A stretch of DNA of 64,000 nt from Micromonospora pattaloongensis (GCF_900107255.1 NZ_FNPH01000010.1:95596-159595), one strand, 5' to 3'; positions 46,000-54,470 are shown, numbered from the stretch's first letter. The notes: a model not told the origin generated them from the letters alone. Program-made: numbers and translations.

Positions 46000-47612
46000 G
46001 GCGCCGCCTGTCCGATCAGCCGGACCGCCGCCACGACGCTGCTCGGCGCCACGTCGGACAGGCACGGATGACCGGGGACCGGACAGCTCGCGGCGCGGGT
46101 GTGCCGGCAGGGCGCCGCGGCGTCCCCGAGCCGCACCCAGGGCACCCGGTACGGCCCCCACTGTCCGAACGGGACGGTCGGCGCGAAGAGGCTCACGACC
46201 GGCGTGCCGACCGCCGCCGCCAGGTGCGCGGGACCGGTGTTCCCGACCACCATCGCGCCGGCCCGGGCGATGACCGCGGCCAGCCCGGTCAGCGACGTCA
46301 GGCCGCCCAGGTCCACCCCGGCCCGGCCGGCGACCCGCGCGCTCAGCTCGCGTTCTGCCGGTCCGCCGGTCACCACCACCCGGTGGCCGGCCGCGGCCAG
46401 CGCCTCGACGATCTGTTCGCAGCGCGCCGGCGGGCAGGCCCGCGACTCCACCGACGTTCCGGGGTGCACCACGACGTAGCCGGGTTCGGCCACCGCCTCG
46501 TCCGGCGGCGGCGACTCCAGGCACTCGGCGCGCAGCCCCAGCCGCCCGTCGTCGCCGGGCGGCAACGCGAACCCGGCGGCGGCGGCGAGCGACAGCGCCC
46601 GTTCCGGCTCCGGGATCCCGTGCGGCACCCGGTGCCGCACGTCCAGCAGCGCGCCCGGATAGTCGTCGCTGATCGCGGCGATCCGGGTGACCCCGGCCAT
46701 CCGCAGCAGCAGCGCCAGCGGCAGCGGCGACTGGTGGAACGAGGTGAACAGCACCGCCTCGTCGAGCCGGGCCGCGGCGAGCCGCGCCGTCAAGCGCGCC
46801 AGCTCGTCCCGGTCGACCGGACCCGGCGCGGGATCGATCCACGGCAGCGGCCATTCGATCAGCTCGTCGACGCCGGGCAACAGCTCGGCGGCGGCCCGGC
46901 CACGGGGCCCGCAGAGCATGACGACGCGGTCGGCGCCGGCGGCGACGGCCCGGATCGCCGGCCCGGTGACCAGCACGTCGCCGGCGGAGTCCGCGCGGGC
47001 CACCAGTACGCGCCGCGGGCGCCCGACCCGGGCGCCCGCGGCCTGAGCCCCGCTCATCAGTCGCTGGCGTCGGAGAATCAGCTCGACCGCGCCGGCCAGG
47101 TCACCGGCGACGGCCGGCGCCGACGCCACTTCCCGCGGCGACGTCTCCGGCGTCGGCACGAGTATCCCGGCGGCGCCCGCCGCGCCCGCCGCGGTCATGT
47201 CGCGACCGATGTCGCCGACCACCACACATCGCGCGGGCGTGGTGCCGAGGGCGCGCGCGGCGGCCAGCACCATTCCGGGCGCCGGCTTGCGGCAGGCGCA
47301 CCCGTCGCCGTCGTCGTGCGGACACACCTGCCACGTGTCGAAGGGCCCGAGCAGCTCCGCGACGCGGGCGTGCACGCGGCGCAGCTCGTCGGCGGTGAAC
47401 CGGCCGCGGGCGATGCCGGACTGGTTGGTGACCACGCCCAGCCGCAGCCCGGCGGCGCGCAGCCGGTCGAGCGCCGGCCGGGCGCCGGGCATCGGCCGGA
47501 CCTTCGCCGGGTCCCCGTTGAACGGCACGTCGTGCACGAGGGTGCCGTCGCGATCGAAGAGAACCGCGTCGAAGAGGTCGGGGCCGCCGCGCCCGATTTG
47601 GCCGCTTTGCAC
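45996..47612 (-). CDS. Fusion: heptose-1,7-bisphosphate phosphatase (GmhB) + GT9 heptosyltransferase
   Basis: 538 aa in two domains. Residues about 14-185 form a HAD-IIIA phosphatase: LFDRDGTLVHD (Asp20, Asp22), VTNQSGIARG and the GmhB zinc site Cys97-x-His99...Cys105-x-Cys107, then GDIGRDMTAA. Residues about 200-535 form a GT9 transferase: RVLVARADSAGDVLVTGPAI, VVHPGTSVESRACPP and MVVGNTGPAHLAAAVGTPVV. The GTG at 47612 is preferred over one 13 codons upstream because a -10-like TACTCT lies between them. First gene of the operon. Confidence 0.9.
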   Translation of the reverse strand: MQSGQIGRGGPDLFDAVLFDRDGTLVHDVPFNGDPAKVRPMPGARPALDRLRAAGLRLGVVTNQSGIARGRFTADELRRVHARVAELLGPFDTWQVCPHDDGDGCACRKPAPGMVLAAARALGTTPARCVVVGDIGRDMTAAGAAGAAGILVPTPETSPREVASAPAVAGDLAGAVELILRRQRLMSGAQAAGARVGRPRRVLVARADSAGDVLVTGPAIRAVAAGADRVVMLCGPRGRAAAELLPGVDELIEWPLPWIDPAPGPVDRDELARLTARLAAARLDEAVLFTSFHQSPLPLALLLRMAGVTRIAAISDDYPGALLDVRHRVPHGIPEPERALSLAAAAGFALPPGDDGRLGLRAECLESPPPDEAVAEPGYVVVHPGTSVESRACPPARCEQIVEALAAAGHRVVVTGGPAERELSARVAGRAGVDLGGLTSLTGLAAVIARAGAMVVGNTGPAHLAAAVGTPVVSLFAPTVPFGQWGPYRVPWVRLGDAAAPCRHTRAASCPVPGHPCLSDVAPSSVVAAVRLIGQAAP

Positions 47613-47637
47613 GGGTGGCGAGTTCCCGGGGCACCGG

Positions 47638-47643
47638 AGAGTA
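47638..47643 (-). promoter_or_regulatory. -10-like element of the heptose operon
   Basis: TACTCT on the minus strand, 25 bases upstream of the GTG at 47612. Confidence 0.4.
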
Positions 47644-47696
47644 AACCTCACGTCGACGCGGTCCGGGGCGTCGCGTTAGGGGCGGCCGCCCGGGGG

Positions 47697-47702
47697 TAAC
47701 GG
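47697..47702 (+). promoter_or_regulatory. -10-like TAACGG before the SRPBCC gene
   Basis: TAACGG ends six bases before the GTG at 47709, without a ribosome site. Possibly leaderless; the match to TANNNT is imperfect. Confidence 0.25.
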
Positions 47703-47708
47703 CGGCTC

Positions 47709-48152
47709 GTGGCAGTCGTCGAGGAAGTCATGCCGGTCCCGCCGGCGCGGGTGTTCGCGGTGTTGAAGGACGGCTGGACGTACGGCGACTGGGTGGTCGG
47801 GACGGCACACATCCGCGACGTCGACGCCGACTGGCCGCGCCCCGGGTCGAGCCTGCACCACAAGGCCGGCCCGTGGCCGTTCTCGTTGAAGGACAAGTCG
47901 ACCGTCGTGTCGTGCGACGAGCCGCACCAGCTGACGATCTGCGCCGGGGTGTGGCCGACCGGGGAGGCGACCGTGGAATTCCGGCTGGCGCCGACCGACG
48001 GCGGCGGGACGCGGGTCACGCTCGCCGAGGACTTCTCGGCGGGGCCCCTCGGCGCGATCTGGAACCGCGCCAACGACCTCGTGCTGTACCACCGCAACCG
48101 GGAGACCCTGCGCCGGTTGGCGGACCTGGCGACGCACGGGTGGGGGCGCTGA
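47709..48152 (+). CDS. SRPBCC-family (START-like) protein
   Basis: 147 aa with the hydrophobic-ligand fold pattern: VEEVMPVPPARVFAVLKDGWTYGDW, a central VEFRLAPTDGGGTRVTLAEDF strand pair and a long C-terminal helix ending LRRLADLAT. Stop overlaps the next ATG by one base (TGATG), so it is coupled to an SDR gene. Ligand unknown. Confidence 0.85.
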   Translation: MAVVEEVMPVPPARVFAVLKDGWTYGDWVVGTAHIRDVDADWPRPGSSLHHKAGPWPFSLKDKSTVVSCDEPHQLTICAGVWPTGEATVEFRLAPTDGGGTRVTLAEDFSAGPLGAIWNRANDLVLYHRNRETLRRLADLATHGWGR

Positions 48153-49165
48153 TGACGCAGACAGTGGTGATCGCCGGCGCGAGCGCCGGCATCGGGCGGG
48201 CGCTGGCCTGCGCGTACGCCCGCCGCGGGGCGCGGCTCGGGCTGATCGCGCGCGGCCGCGCCGGACTCGAGGCGACCAAACGGGACTGCCGCGCCCTGGG
48301 CGCGGCGGACGTGCTCACCCACCGGGTGGACGTGGCCGACGCGGCGGCGGTGGACCGGGCCGCGGACGCGACAGCAGGGCGGTTCGGCGACATCGACGTC
48401 TGGATCAACGGCGCCATGGTGTCGGTCTTCGCCCCCACCTGGGAGGTGACCGCCACCGAGTTCCGGCGCGTCACCGAGGTCGTCTACCTCGGCACGGTGC
48501 ACGGCACCCTCGCGGCGCTGCGACACATGCGTCCGCGCCGCCGCGGGACGATCGTGCAGATCGGCTCCGCGCTCGCCTACCGCGGCATCCCCCTGCAGGC
48601 GGCGTACTGCGCAAGCAAACACGCCATCCAGGGGTTCAACGACTCGCTCCGCGCCGAGCTGCTGCACGACTGTCCGGGCATCACCCTGTCGATGGTGCAG
48701 CTGCCGGCCGTCAACACCCCGCAGTTCTCCTGGGTGCGCACCCGGCTGCCCCGGCACCCGCAGCCGGTGCCGCCGATCTTTCAGCCGGAGGTCGCCGCCG
48801 ACGCCATCGTCTGGGCGGCGGACCACGGCGTCCGGGAACTCAACGTCGGCGCGCCGACGCTGCGGGCCCGGATCGGCGACGTGCTCGCCCCCGGCCTGCT
48901 GGACTGGCTGCTGTCGCGTGCACGGGTCGGCTTCGACGCCCAGCAGACCGACCCGCCGATCGACCCCGCCGGCTGGCGCGACAACCTCGACCGGCCCGGG
49001 GACGAGGAGCGGGACCGGGGGGCGCACGGCATCTTCGACGACCGGGCGCGGTCGCGCTCGGTCGAGCTGTGGGCGGCGACGCACAGGCCGACCGCCGGGA
49101 TGGTGGTCGCCGGCCTGGGGGCGGCGGCGCGCACCCTGGCGACCGTCGCCCGCGCCCGCCGCTGA
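48152..49165 (+). CDS. Short-chain dehydrogenase with C-terminal extension
   Basis: 337 aa. SDR core: GASAGIGRALA near the N-terminus, active Ser in IGSALAYRG and YCASK, with ING in place of NAG. After the core about 80 extra residues (WRDNLDRPGDEERDRGAHG onwards) include a hydrophobic C-terminal helix (GMVVAGLGAAARTLATVA), suggesting membrane contact. Coupled to the SRPBCC gene. Substrate unknown. Confidence 0.87.
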   Translation: MTQTVVIAGASAGIGRALACAYARRGARLGLIARGRAGLEATKRDCRALGAADVLTHRVDVADAAAVDRAADATAGRFGDIDVWINGAMVSVFAPTWEVTATEFRRVTEVVYLGTVHGTLAALRHMRPRRRGTIVQIGSALAYRGIPLQAAYCASKHAIQGFNDSLRAELLHDCPGITLSMVQLPAVNTPQFSWVRTRLPRHPQPVPPIFQPEVAADAIVWAADHGVRELNVGAPTLRARIGDVLAPGLLDWLLSRARVGFDAQQTDPPIDPAGWRDNLDRPGDEERDRGAHGIFDDRARSRSVELWAATHRPTAGMVVAGLGAAARTLATVARARR

Positions 49166-49185
49166 CGCCGCCGATCGGGCTGGCC

Positions 49186-49905
49186 TCAGGCCAGCACGAC
49201 CAGCGCGTCGTGGATCGGGGGCGGCAGCGCCGGGGTGTCCAGCCGGTCCGCGACGACGGCCACGAAGTCGCTCTCCGACAGCCGCGCCTGCCCGTCCGAC
49301 CAGCGCACCAGCTGCGCGCCGCCGTCCGGCACGACGGTCACTCCGCGCTCCGCCTCGGCGACCGCGACCCGGGCGAAGCGCACCCGCCACTGCAGCCGCA
49401 ACTCCCGCTCCCCCTCCGATTCCGGCACCCCCGCGTCGTCGGCGTGGGTGGCCAGCTCGCTGGCGAGGTAGAAGACCTGGCGCCCGACCGGGTAGTCGCC
49501 CGCGGCCGTCTCGATCAGCCCGTCCGCGCCGCGCTCGCGCAGCCGCCGCCGGTTGTCGGCCGAGGCCGCCCGCCACTGCGCGAGCAGCTCGTCGACGGAG
49601 AGCCCGGCGCGCTGCTGGATCCCCCGGGCGTTGCGCTGCGCCAGATCGCCGCCGCCGGACCGGGACAGCAGCTGCCCGACGCTGGCGTCCAACCCGGCCC
49701 GCACGTAGTCCTCGATCGCCGCCAGGTGGGCCAGCAGGTCACGCCGGTCCCATCCGGCACAGCGCGTCGGGGCCGACCAGTCGGCCGGAGCCAGGCCGCG
49801 GTAGAACGTCTCGATCCGCGCCGCCTCGCAGTCCAGCGCGTCGAAGGGATCGAGCCCCGCCATCTCCGCCAGGCCCGCTGCGTCCGTGTTCGTCACGCGG
49901 TTCAT
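49186..49905 (-). CDS. Maleylpyruvate isomerase-like (MDMPI/DinB) protein
   Basis: 239 aa. The N-terminal four-helix domain has WSAPTRCAGWDRRDLLAHLAAIEDYV, with the conserved His of mycothiol-dependent metalloenzymes, and YLASELATHADD supplies the other metal ligands. A short beta-rich C-domain follows. Possible mycothiol transferase; substrate unknown. The ATG at 49905 has GGGAGGTG upstream and lies in the first copy of a roughly 24-base repeat. Confidence 0.85.
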   Translation of the reverse strand: MNRVTNTDAAGLAEMAGLDPFDALDCEAARIETFYRGLAPADWSAPTRCAGWDRRDLLAHLAAIEDYVRAGLDASVGQLLSRSGGGDLAQRNARGIQQRAGLSVDELLAQWRAASADNRRRLRERGADGLIETAAGDYPVGRQVFYLASELATHADDAGVPESEGERELRLQWRVRFARVAVAEAERGVTVVPDGGAQLVRWSDGQARLSESDFVAVVADRLDTPALPPPIHDALVVLA

Positions 49906-49995
49906 TCCGGCACCTCCCGGCCCCATTCCGGCAACTCGCACCGGCCCTATTCCGGCAACCCCACACCGGCCCGATTTCGGCAACTCACGACCACC
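49904..49995. repeat. About 24-bp tandem repeat upstream of the MDMPI gene
   Basis: Four imperfect units start at 49904, 49925, 49949 and 49974, each with core ATTCCGGCAAC (or close variant), most followed by CCGGCCC. The first unit contains the start codon of the minus-strand gene, so the initiation region itself appears multiplied upstream. Confidence 0.85.
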
Positions 49996-50059
49996 ATGTG
50001 CCCCGACGCGCCCGAACTCATGCCCCGGCCGCGGTGGAACCGGGCCGCGCCGACGCGCG

Positions 50060-50092
50060 GGTGCGCCCGCCGAACGGGTCGGCGGGCGCACC
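50060..50092. terminator. Terminator hairpin of the secreted peptidase gene
   Basis: Perfect 14-base arms (50060-50073 and 50079-50092) with a 5-base loop, 15 bases past the stop of the minus-strand gene. Confidence 0.75.
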
Positions 50093-50106
50093 GGGATCAG
50101 TGGCGG

Positions 50107-50610
50107 TCAGCAGCCGCAGGTGTAGTAGAGGACGTCCCAGTGGCTGCCCTCTTTGGTGTAGAGGTTGCCGGAGGGGGCGCGGTACTGGTAGCCCCAGCCG
50201 GACACGTAGCCGACGTAGGTGTAGTGGGCCTTGATGTAGTTCTCGATGCAGGTGCTCAGGCTGGTGTCGACCTTGTAGCCGTTCCAGTGGCTGTAGGTGC
50301 CGCTGGCGTGGCCCGTCTCGGTGCCGCCGGTGATGTTGACGGCGCAGCCGCTGGCCCGTTTGAACGTGATGATCCCGTCGATGGTGGTCTGCCGAATGCC
50401 CTCGAACGAGGTGCAGGTGGGGGTGTTGCGGTCGCTGCAGCCGCCGCTGGAACTCCAGGTGATCCCCGCGGCGCGCAGCTGCGAGGTGGCGCTGGAGTGG
50501 CTGACCGCGAAGGCGGGGGTCGCGAAGCCGAGAGCGGTGACGGTGGCGGCGAACGCCGCGAGCAACACGGTGACGATTCGTCGGCGGAGCGGGCGGCGGG
50601 GTGCTGGCAT
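50107..50610 (-). CDS. Secreted peptidase M15-like protein
   Basis: 167 aa with an Arg-rich signal peptide and hydrophobic core, probable cleavage after ATPAFA. The mature domain has paired cysteines and the segment TGHASGTYSHWNGYKVD plus EGSHWDV near the end, reminiscent of zinc ligands in the M15/hedgehog peptidase fold (His-x6-Asp and E-x2-H-x-D). It could be a peptidoglycan peptidase. The family assignment rests on motif spacing only. Confidence 0.7.
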   Translation of the reverse strand: MPAPRRPLRRRIVTVLLAAFAATVTALGFATPAFAVSHSSATSQLRAAGITWSSSGGCSDRNTPTCTSFEGIRQTTIDGIITFKRASGCAVNITGGTETGHASGTYSHWNGYKVDTSLSTCIENYIKAHYTYVGYVSGWGYQYRAPSGNLYTKEGSHWDVLYYTCGC

Positions 50611-50654
50611 GGTGGTCTCCGTTCGCGGGGGGACGGACGATTTTTTGCTAAACC

Positions 50655-50668
50655 AAGGCCGGCCTTGA
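50655..50668. promoter_or_regulatory. 14-bp palindrome in the peptidase promoter
   Basis: CAAGGCCGGCCTTG is perfectly palindromic and lies in an AT-rich patch about 45-60 bases upstream of the peptidase ATG, flanked by TGCTA and TAGCA. Candidate operator. Confidence 0.45.
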
Positions 50669-50755
50669 AGAATTTCTAGCAGCAGCCCTCCACGCCGCCT
50701 ACATCACGCCGCGTCCATAACACCCGCCGATCCGTCGTACGGGTGACGCCGCGCA

Positions 50756-52345
50756 TCAGCGGTAGACCGCCCGGTGCGCCGCCCGGATCACCCCCGCGTA
50801 GACGCCCCCGCCGAGCCCGCGGTCGCGGATCAGCGCCGCCCGGGCGGCGTTCGATCCCGGGCCGCCGTGCACGCCGCCGCCGGGATGCGCGGACGCGCTG
50901 GCCAGAAAGAGCCGGTCGATCGGGGTGTCCGCGCGGCCGAGCCCGGGCACCGGCCGGAAGACGAGCTGCTGGTACGCCGCGGACGTGCCGCCGCCGAGCG
51001 CCCCGGCCACCAGGCTCGGGTTCGCCCGCTCCAGGTCCGCCGGTCCGGCGACGTGCCGGGCGCGCACCAGCCGGCCGAAGCCCGGCGCGTGCTCCTCCAG
51101 CACCGCCTCCATCCGCTCGACGTGCGCGGCGATCTCCTCGTCCCGCCACTGCCGCCGGAACGGCAGGTGCGTGTACGCCCAGAGCGACTCCGTCCCCGCC
51201 GGCGACCGCGCCGGATCGGCGACCGTCATCTGCCCCACCAGCAGAAACGGGTCGCGCGGGATCTCGTCGCGGGCCAACGCGGCGGCGTAGCCGGTGAGCC
51301 CGTCCAGGTCGGCGCCGAGGTGCACGGTGCCGGCGCCGGCCACCGCCGGGTTCTTCCACGGCATCGGGCCCGACAGCGCCCAGTCGACCTTGACCGTCGC
51401 GCCGTCCCACCGGAAGTGCGTCAGGTCCTCGACCAGCCGCGGCGGCAGCCATCGCTGGCCGACCAGGTCCAGGTAGAGCGCGGGCGCCGGCACGTCGGCG
51501 AGGACGGCCCGGCGCGCCCGCCAGTCCTGCCCGCCCAGCGTGCGTACCCCCATCGCCCGGCCGCGGGCGACCAGGACGCGGTCGACGCGGGCGCCGTAGA
51601 CGATCCGACCGCCCCGGGAGGTGAGCCGGGCCACGAGCGCGTCGGTGAGCCGCTGTGCGCCGCCGGCCGGGACCGGCCAGCCGAGCTCCTGACCCAGCAT
51701 CGTCAGCAGCCAGCCGTACACCCCGGAGCCGACCTCCTCCGGCGACAGGTCCGTGTGCAACGCGCAGCCGGCCATCAGCACCGGCCCGCCCTCACCGGCG
51801 AAGAGCTCCCGTCCGAGGGCGCGCACCGGCAACACCATCCGGCGCGCCAGCCGCAGCGCACCGGCGGTGCGCAGCCGCGCCAGCAGCGCCAGGGTGTCGC
51901 GGACCGGCGGGAACGGGGTGAACAGCGCGTCGATCAGGCGCGGCGACAACGCGCGCCACTCGGCGTACGCCGACAGCCACCGCTCGCCGTCGCCGTCCCC
52001 GAACTCCTCCAGGCTCGCCGCGGTCACCGCCGGATCCCGGTTCAGCACCGCGGCCCGCCCGTCGGGCAGCAGGTGGGCGAGCACGTCGGGGGCGTGCCGC
52101 CAGCGCAGACCGTGCCGGTCCAGGCGCAGCCCCCGCAGCACGGGAGAGGCCACGGAGAGCGGATAGAACGAGCTGTAGAGATCGCTGAGGTAGCCCGGGG
52201 CGGTCACCTCGGCGGAGCGCACCGCGCCGCCGGCGGCCCCCGTCGCCTCCAGCACCACCACGTCCCAGCCGGCGTCGGCGAGCAGGTTCGCCGCCACCAG
52301 GCCGTTGTGCCCCGCCCCCACCACCACCGCATCCACATCGTGCAC
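50756..52345 (-). CDS. Phytoene-desaturase-like FAD oxidoreductase
   Basis: 529 aa. Dinucleotide-binding N-terminus VVVGAGHNGLVAANLLADAG, then VLEATGAAGGAVRSAEV and C-terminal FLASASAHPGGGVHGGPGSNAA, the pattern of CrtI-type and related NAD(P)/FAD oxidoreductases. GTG start with GGAGAA upstream. It is divergent from an aldehyde dehydrogenase gene. No carotenoid synthase is nearby, so the substrate is open. Confidence 0.85.
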   Translation of the reverse strand: MHDVDAVVVGAGHNGLVAANLLADAGWDVVVLEATGAAGGAVRSAEVTAPGYLSDLYSSFYPLSVASPVLRGLRLDRHGLRWRHAPDVLAHLLPDGRAAVLNRDPAVTAASLEEFGDGDGERWLSAYAEWRALSPRLIDALFTPFPPVRDTLALLARLRTAGALRLARRMVLPVRALGRELFAGEGGPVLMAGCALHTDLSPEEVGSGVYGWLLTMLGQELGWPVPAGGAQRLTDALVARLTSRGGRIVYGARVDRVLVARGRAMGVRTLGGQDWRARRAVLADVPAPALYLDLVGQRWLPPRLVEDLTHFRWDGATVKVDWALSGPMPWKNPAVAGAGTVHLGADLDGLTGYAAALARDEIPRDPFLLVGQMTVADPARSPAGTESLWAYTHLPFRRQWRDEEIAAHVERMEAVLEEHAPGFGRLVRARHVAGPADLERANPSLVAGALGGGTSAAYQQLVFRPVPGLGRADTPIDRLFLASASAHPGGGVHGGPGSNAARAALIRDRGLGGGVYAGVIRAAHRAVYR

Positions 52346-52419
52346 GGTGTCGATTCTCCACCGATCCGGGCACGAAGATCGCAGGTTTGGCGTCGTGTCA
52401 CCGGGGGATGCAGCGGCCC

Positions 52420-53856
52420 ATGTATCGAGTGGAGCAACTCATCGCCGGAGCGTGGGTCGCCGGCGGCGACGGTCGGTTCGAGGTGGTGGATCCGGCCGAC
52501 GGCACGCCGGTCAGCGACGTGCCGGTGGCGACCGCCGCCGATGTCGACGCCGCCGTCAAGGCCGCCCGGCAGGCGGCGCCCCGGTGGGCGCGTACCCCGG
52601 CCGCCGAGCGGGCCGCGGCGCTGCGGCGCGCGGCCGACACGCTGGAGGCGGAGGCGGACCGGCTCGCCGAGGCTCAGACGGCGGAGATGGGACGGCCGGT
52701 CGGCGGCGCCCGCGGCGGGGTCGAGGCCGGGGTGGCGACGCTGCGCCAGTACGCCGAGCTCGGCCCGGTGCACGGCGGCCGGACGCTGGCCGGAGCGAGC
52801 GACGCGATCGACCTGATGGCGTACGAGCCGCGCGGCGTGGTCGCCGCGATCACCCCGTGGAACGATGCCGTCGCGGTCTCCTGCGGGCTGCTCGGCGCCG
52901 CCCTGGTCACCGGCAACACCGTGATCTACAAGCCCAGCGAGCGCACCCCGGCGACCGGGTGGTTGCTGGCCCGGATCCTGGCCGAGCACCTGCCCGAGGG
53001 GGTGCTGTCGCTGCTGACCGGCGACGGCGCGGTGGGGGCGGCGCTGACCGGCCAGGAGGTGGATGTGGTGGCCCACGTCGGCTCCACGGCGACCGGACGG
53101 GCGATCGCCGCGGCCTGCGCGGCCACCGGCGCGAAGGCGCTGCTGGAGAACGGGGGCAGCGACCCGCTGATCGTCGACGCGGAGGTGGACCCGGTGTGGG
53201 CCGCGCAGCAGGCCGCGACCGGCGCGTTCGCCAACTCGGGTCAGATCTGCGTGGCGGTGGAGCGGATCTACGTGCACCGGTCCGTGGCCGACCGGTTCCT
53301 CGGCGAGCTCGTGCAGCGTTGCGCGGACCTGCGGGTGGGTCCGGGCCGGGACCCGCGGACGGAGCTGGGGCCGCTGGTGGACCGGCGACACCGGGAGCAC
53401 GTGCACGCCCAGGTCGCCGCGGCGGTCGCCGACGGCGCGACGGTGCTGCACGGCGGTGCCGTGCCGGACGGGCCAGGCGCGTTCTACCCGCCGACCGTGC
53501 TCGCCGACTGCGCCGACGCGATGGCGGTGATGCGGGAGGAGACCTTCGGCCCGGTCGCTCCGGTGATGGTCGTCGACTCCTTCGACGAGGCGCTGTCACG
53601 CGCCTGCTCCTCCCCGTACGGTCTGGCCGCCTCCGTGCTCACCGCCTCGATGAGCAACGCGCAGCGCGCGTGGCGCGAGCTGCCGGTCGGCACGGTCAAG
53701 ATCAACGCGGTCTTCGGCGGCGCGCCCGGCGGAGCCGCGCATCCGCGGCGCGGCAGCGGCCAGGGTTTCGGGTACGGACCCGAACTGCTCGACGAGCTCA
53801 CCGTGACGAAGGCCGTCCACCTCGAACCGCCCGGCGGCCCGCACCCCCACTGGTAG
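52420..53856 (+). CDS. NAD(P)-dependent aldehyde dehydrogenase
   Basis: About 478 aa. The ALDH motifs are YKPSERTP, the general-base Glu in LLENGGSDP (usually ELGG), the nucleophile Cys in NSGQICVAVERIYVH and REETFGPVAPV. ATG at 52420 is chosen; ATG at 52408 is possible. The Asn in ENGG is a departure from the common LELGG. Divergent from the FAD oxidoreductase gene, suggesting a shared substrate chain. Confidence 0.88.
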   Translation: MYRVEQLIAGAWVAGGDGRFEVVDPADGTPVSDVPVATAADVDAAVKAARQAAPRWARTPAAERAAALRRAADTLEAEADRLAEAQTAEMGRPVGGARGGVEAGVATLRQYAELGPVHGGRTLAGASDAIDLMAYEPRGVVAAITPWNDAVAVSCGLLGAALVTGNTVIYKPSERTPATGWLLARILAEHLPEGVLSLLTGDGAVGAALTGQEVDVVAHVGSTATGRAIAAACAATGAKALLENGGSDPLIVDAEVDPVWAAQQAATGAFANSGQICVAVERIYVHRSVADRFLGELVQRCADLRVGPGRDPRTELGPLVDRRHREHVHAQVAAAVADGATVLHGGAVPDGPGAFYPPTVLADCADAMAVMREETFGPVAPVMVVDSFDEALSRACSSPYGLAASVLTASMSNAQRAWRELPVGTVKINAVFGGAPGGAAHPRRGSGQGFGYGPELLDELTVTKAVHLEPPGGPHPHW

Positions 53857-53858
53857 GT

Positions 53859-53899
53859 GCTACCGCCCGCGCCCATTCCAGGCGCTACCGCCCGCGCCC
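53859..53899. repeat. 16-bp direct repeat around a gene end
   Basis: GCTACCGCCCGCGCCC occurs at 53859-53874 and again at 53884-53899. The second copy contains the last codons and stop of the ChaB-like gene, so the gene end has been copied just downstream. Confidence 0.85.
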
Positions 53900-54307
53900 C
53901 TTGTCCGCCTCGCGGGCCTCGGCCGTCTCCCGACGGTTGGCCTTGCCGATCGCGTCGACCAGGTCCGCCTTCTTCATCGACGAGCGGCCGGGGATGTTCA
54001 GCCGCCCGGCGACCTCCTCCAGGTGCTGCCGGGACGCGTTCACGTCCACGCCGCCGGCCGTCGGACCGCGCTCCTGCGTGGCCCCGCGCTCCGCCTGCGG
54101 GTCACTCGGGCCCTTCTGCTCCTTCGGCTCCCACCGGTCACCGACCTTCTCGAACGAGTGCTTCAGCGACGCGAACGCGGTGCGGTGCGCCCGCTGCCCC
54201 TCGCCGTACGTCCCCACCGCCGAGTCGTGCGTCTTCTTCCAGGTGCGCTGCGCCTTCTCCGGCGACCGTTGCAACGTGCTCGGGATGTCGTCGCGCTCCT
54301 GCGGCAT
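53885..54307 (-). CDS. ChaB-like protein with Rho/SAP-type C-terminus
   Basis: 140 aa. The N-terminal half (IPSTLQRSPEKAQRTWKKTHDSAV and HRTAFASLKHSFEKVGDRW) matches ChaB. The C-terminal part (LEEVAGRLNIPGRSSMKKADLVDAI) looks like a Rho N-terminal/SAP helical domain. Very hydrophilic. ATG with AGGAGGCGC upstream. Often seen with stress genes in actinobacteria. Minus-strand GTTT-N15-GGGCAC upstream is a possible SigB-like promoter. Confidence 0.85.
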   Translation of the reverse strand: MPQERDDIPSTLQRSPEKAQRTWKKTHDSAVGTYGEGQRAHRTAFASLKHSFEKVGDRWEPKEQKGPSDPQAERGATQERGPTAGGVDVNASRQHLEEVAGRLNIPGRSSMKKADLVDAIGKANRRETAEAREADKGRGR

Positions 54308-54379
54308 GGTGCGCCTCCTGTCGTGTCGTCGCCTATCCCGACTGCGTGCCCGCCGGCGGTGACCGTAAACCGCGTCGGG

Positions 54380-54405
54380 GTTTGTGGGATTTCCCCGCCG
54401 GGTAG
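54380..54405 (+). promoter_or_regulatory. SigB/SigF-like promoter of yihY
   Basis: GTTT (54380-54383), 16-base spacer, GGGTAG (54400-54405), 65 bases before the ATG. Confidence 0.55.
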
Positions 54406-54470
54406 CCGGTGCTGACCAGCCATCGGCGTGCCCGCTCTCACCGGCCGCGTCCGGAGCCAGGAGGCGACCC

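Noticed and set aside
49904..49995. Repeat array considered as a CRISPR
   Set aside because: Units are about 24 bp, imperfect and contiguous, with no spacers and no cas genes nearby.
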